Part shown: one piece after another, positions 50,976-51,595 of the stretch
How the letters are laid out: each line of letters starts with the position of its first letter
How positions within the stretch are numbered: position 1 is the stretch's first letter
Origin: Sphingobium wenxiniae
Lineage (GTDB): Bacteria; Pseudomonadota; Alphaproteobacteria; Sphingomonadales; Sphingomonadaceae
Assembly (NCBI RefSeq): GCF_007830065.1
Contig: NZ_VLKK01000019.1
Coordinates: forward strand, 1-51,595
Length of the DNA stretch: 51,595 nucleotides
Direction of reading: 5' to 3'
Position numbers and translations under genes: made by a program
The notes under the pieces: model-generated
What the model saw: the letters and a program-made list of their open reading frames with translations, nothing else
Databases searched by the model: none
Told to the model about the DNA's origin: nothing

Positions 50976-51009
50976 AAAAAGGCCCTTTCCGCTGGAGAGG
51001 GCCTTTTTT
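50976..51009 (+). terminator. Rho-independent terminator of acnA
   Basis: AAAAAGGCCCT pairs with AGGGCCTTTTT around an 11-base loop and runs into six T residues, 21 bases after the acnA stop. Confidence 0.9.
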
Positions 51010-51067
51010 CTTGGCGTTTATGGCGCTTGCAGACCGCCTTCGCCTGATGGCCGCTTTTCGGCCGAAG

Positions 51068-51160
51068 CGGACATTCAATGTCCGTTATCCCAGCGAAAGC
51101 AGGGATATCCCCTTAGGCTTGGTTGGCCTAAGAAAGAGAGATGCCAGCTTTCGCTGTCAT
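51068..51160. repeat. Cluster of three palindromes between acnA and the IS1380 end
   Basis: CGGACATTCAATGTCCG (51068-51084), ATCCCAGCGAAAGCAGGGAT (51087-51106) and ATGCCAGCTTTCGCTGTCAT (51141-51160) are short hairpins. The last two are related to each other as reverse complements (shared CAGCGAAAGC core). They look like REP elements. The remaining bases from 51161 to about 51300 carry nothing I can identify. Confidence 0.55.
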
Positions 51161-51299
51161 GACGACGGAAACTTTCCGACAGGATCGCCGTCATGAAAAA
51201 TGTCCCATCCCGCATGAACTCTGCAAAGTTGAGCCGCGCTGCTCCTGCGCTAGTCCCGCCGATAGAAGGATTTTGGCTCGGAAAAGATTGGCTCTCTAG

Positions 51300-51595
51300 C
51301 CCGCCTTATTCACCAAAAGTGTCCTGAAGGGTTGGCGGGAGTGGCGTAAGCCTCTGATCTGAATTAGGAACTGGGTGTCTAAGCCGAACCTGCCGCAGGG
51401 CAGAAAATGCCACGGGCCACACCCGCCATGAACGATGATATCGCAAGCTCATTTGGATTCCCAGCAGTCGGCCGCAAGAAAATCACAGCTGCGTTCGACG
51501 GTGGCCGGCTTACCTCGGATGGCGGTGTTCTACTGCTTGCACAGGCCGAGCGCGCGATGGGGATTTGCCAGCGCCTGGCGGCTTGTATTGCCGAT
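51300..51595 (+). mobile_element. IS1380-family insertion sequence, left part (cut by window edge)
   Basis: A transposase gene of IS1380 type begins at 51430 and leaves the window. The left end of the element is placed near 51300 (CCCGCCTTATTCACC) by the non-coding leader length typical of such elements; the boundary is a guess because the other terminal repeat is outside the window. Confidence 0.55.
51430..51595 (+). CDS. IS1380-family transposase (partial, N-terminus)
   Basis: 55 residues visible: MNDDIASSFGFPAVGRKKIT, then AAFDGGRLTSDGGVLLLAQAERAMG and CQRLAACIAD. The FDGGRLTSDGGVLLLAQAE phrase is the standard N-terminal signature of IS1380-family transposases and contains the first acidic residues near the catalytic core. 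The rest is outside the window, so intactness cannot be judged. Confidence 0.85.

Overview
The window is high-GC, gene-dense chromosomal DNA from an alphaproteobacterium, most likely a sphingomonad (Sphingobium/Sphingomonas type). The evidence is a PhyR-NepR-EcfG general stress response locus, promoters of the form GGAAC-N16/17-CGTT, the order rimP-nusA-ylxR-infB-rbfA-truB-rpsO-pnp, and the style of the many protein families. It is cut at both ends inside insertion sequences: an IS3-type orfA on the left and an IS1380-type transposase on the right.

Layout. 1-324: end of an IS3-family element. 560-4650: stress-type accessory genes (SRPBCC protein, zinc alcohol dehydrogenase, DUF4142 lipoprotein, a collapsed SDR gene; on the other strand a CinA/PncC amidohydrolase, a 45-aa basic protein and a hemerythrin). 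4.8-6.6 kb: acyl-CoA dehydrogenase. 6.6-16.8 kb: the conserved transcription/translation/RNA-decay block rimP to pnp, with an added tautomerase gene and several palindromes. 16.9-22.6 kb: an HRxxN sensor kinase, bamD, recN, ligA. 22.7-26.5 kb: a YghU-type glutathione enzyme, a universal stress protein and groESL behind a perfect CIRCE operator. 26.6-29.6 kb: a GGDEF-EAL protein facing an RpfF/DSF-synthase-like crotonase. 30-31.2 kb: tgt. 31.2-35.4 kb: the general stress response core (PhyP-like histidine kinase with a ruined ATPase domain, nepR, phyR, ecfG, two small membrane proteins). 35.6-42.5 kb: an EpsB-type sugar transferase with prsK-prsR-prsT, the regulators of PEP-CTERM/exosortase systems, but no exosortase. 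42.5-47.1 kb: GntR regulator, nitroreductase, POT peptide transporter, SH3 protein, 2-hydroxyacid dehydrogenase. 47.2-48.0 kb: two small stress-promoter units (DUF1328 plus partner; zinc-ribbon protein). 48.3-51.0 kb: acnA. 51.0-51.6 kb: palindromes and the IS1380 end.

How it fits together. The most informative signal is regulatory. Reading the intergenic DNA I found five exact GGAAC-N16/17-CGTT sites and one GGAAC-N16-TGTT site, each correctly oriented in front of a gene or operon: the SRPBCC-ADH-DUF4142 operon, cinA, nepR-phyP, the small membrane protein-ecfG operon, DUF1328, and the zinc-ribbon protein. The window therefore carries both the regulators of the general stress response and a set of its probable targets, including several uncharacterised small proteins. 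The PhyP-like protein keeps the HRxxN phosphoacceptor region but lacks recognisable N and G boxes, which fits a phosphatase rather than a kinase. A complete HRxxN kinase gene at 16.9 kb is a candidate for the opposing activity.

Membrane-segment positions and residue numbers were counted by eye. No database search was possible.
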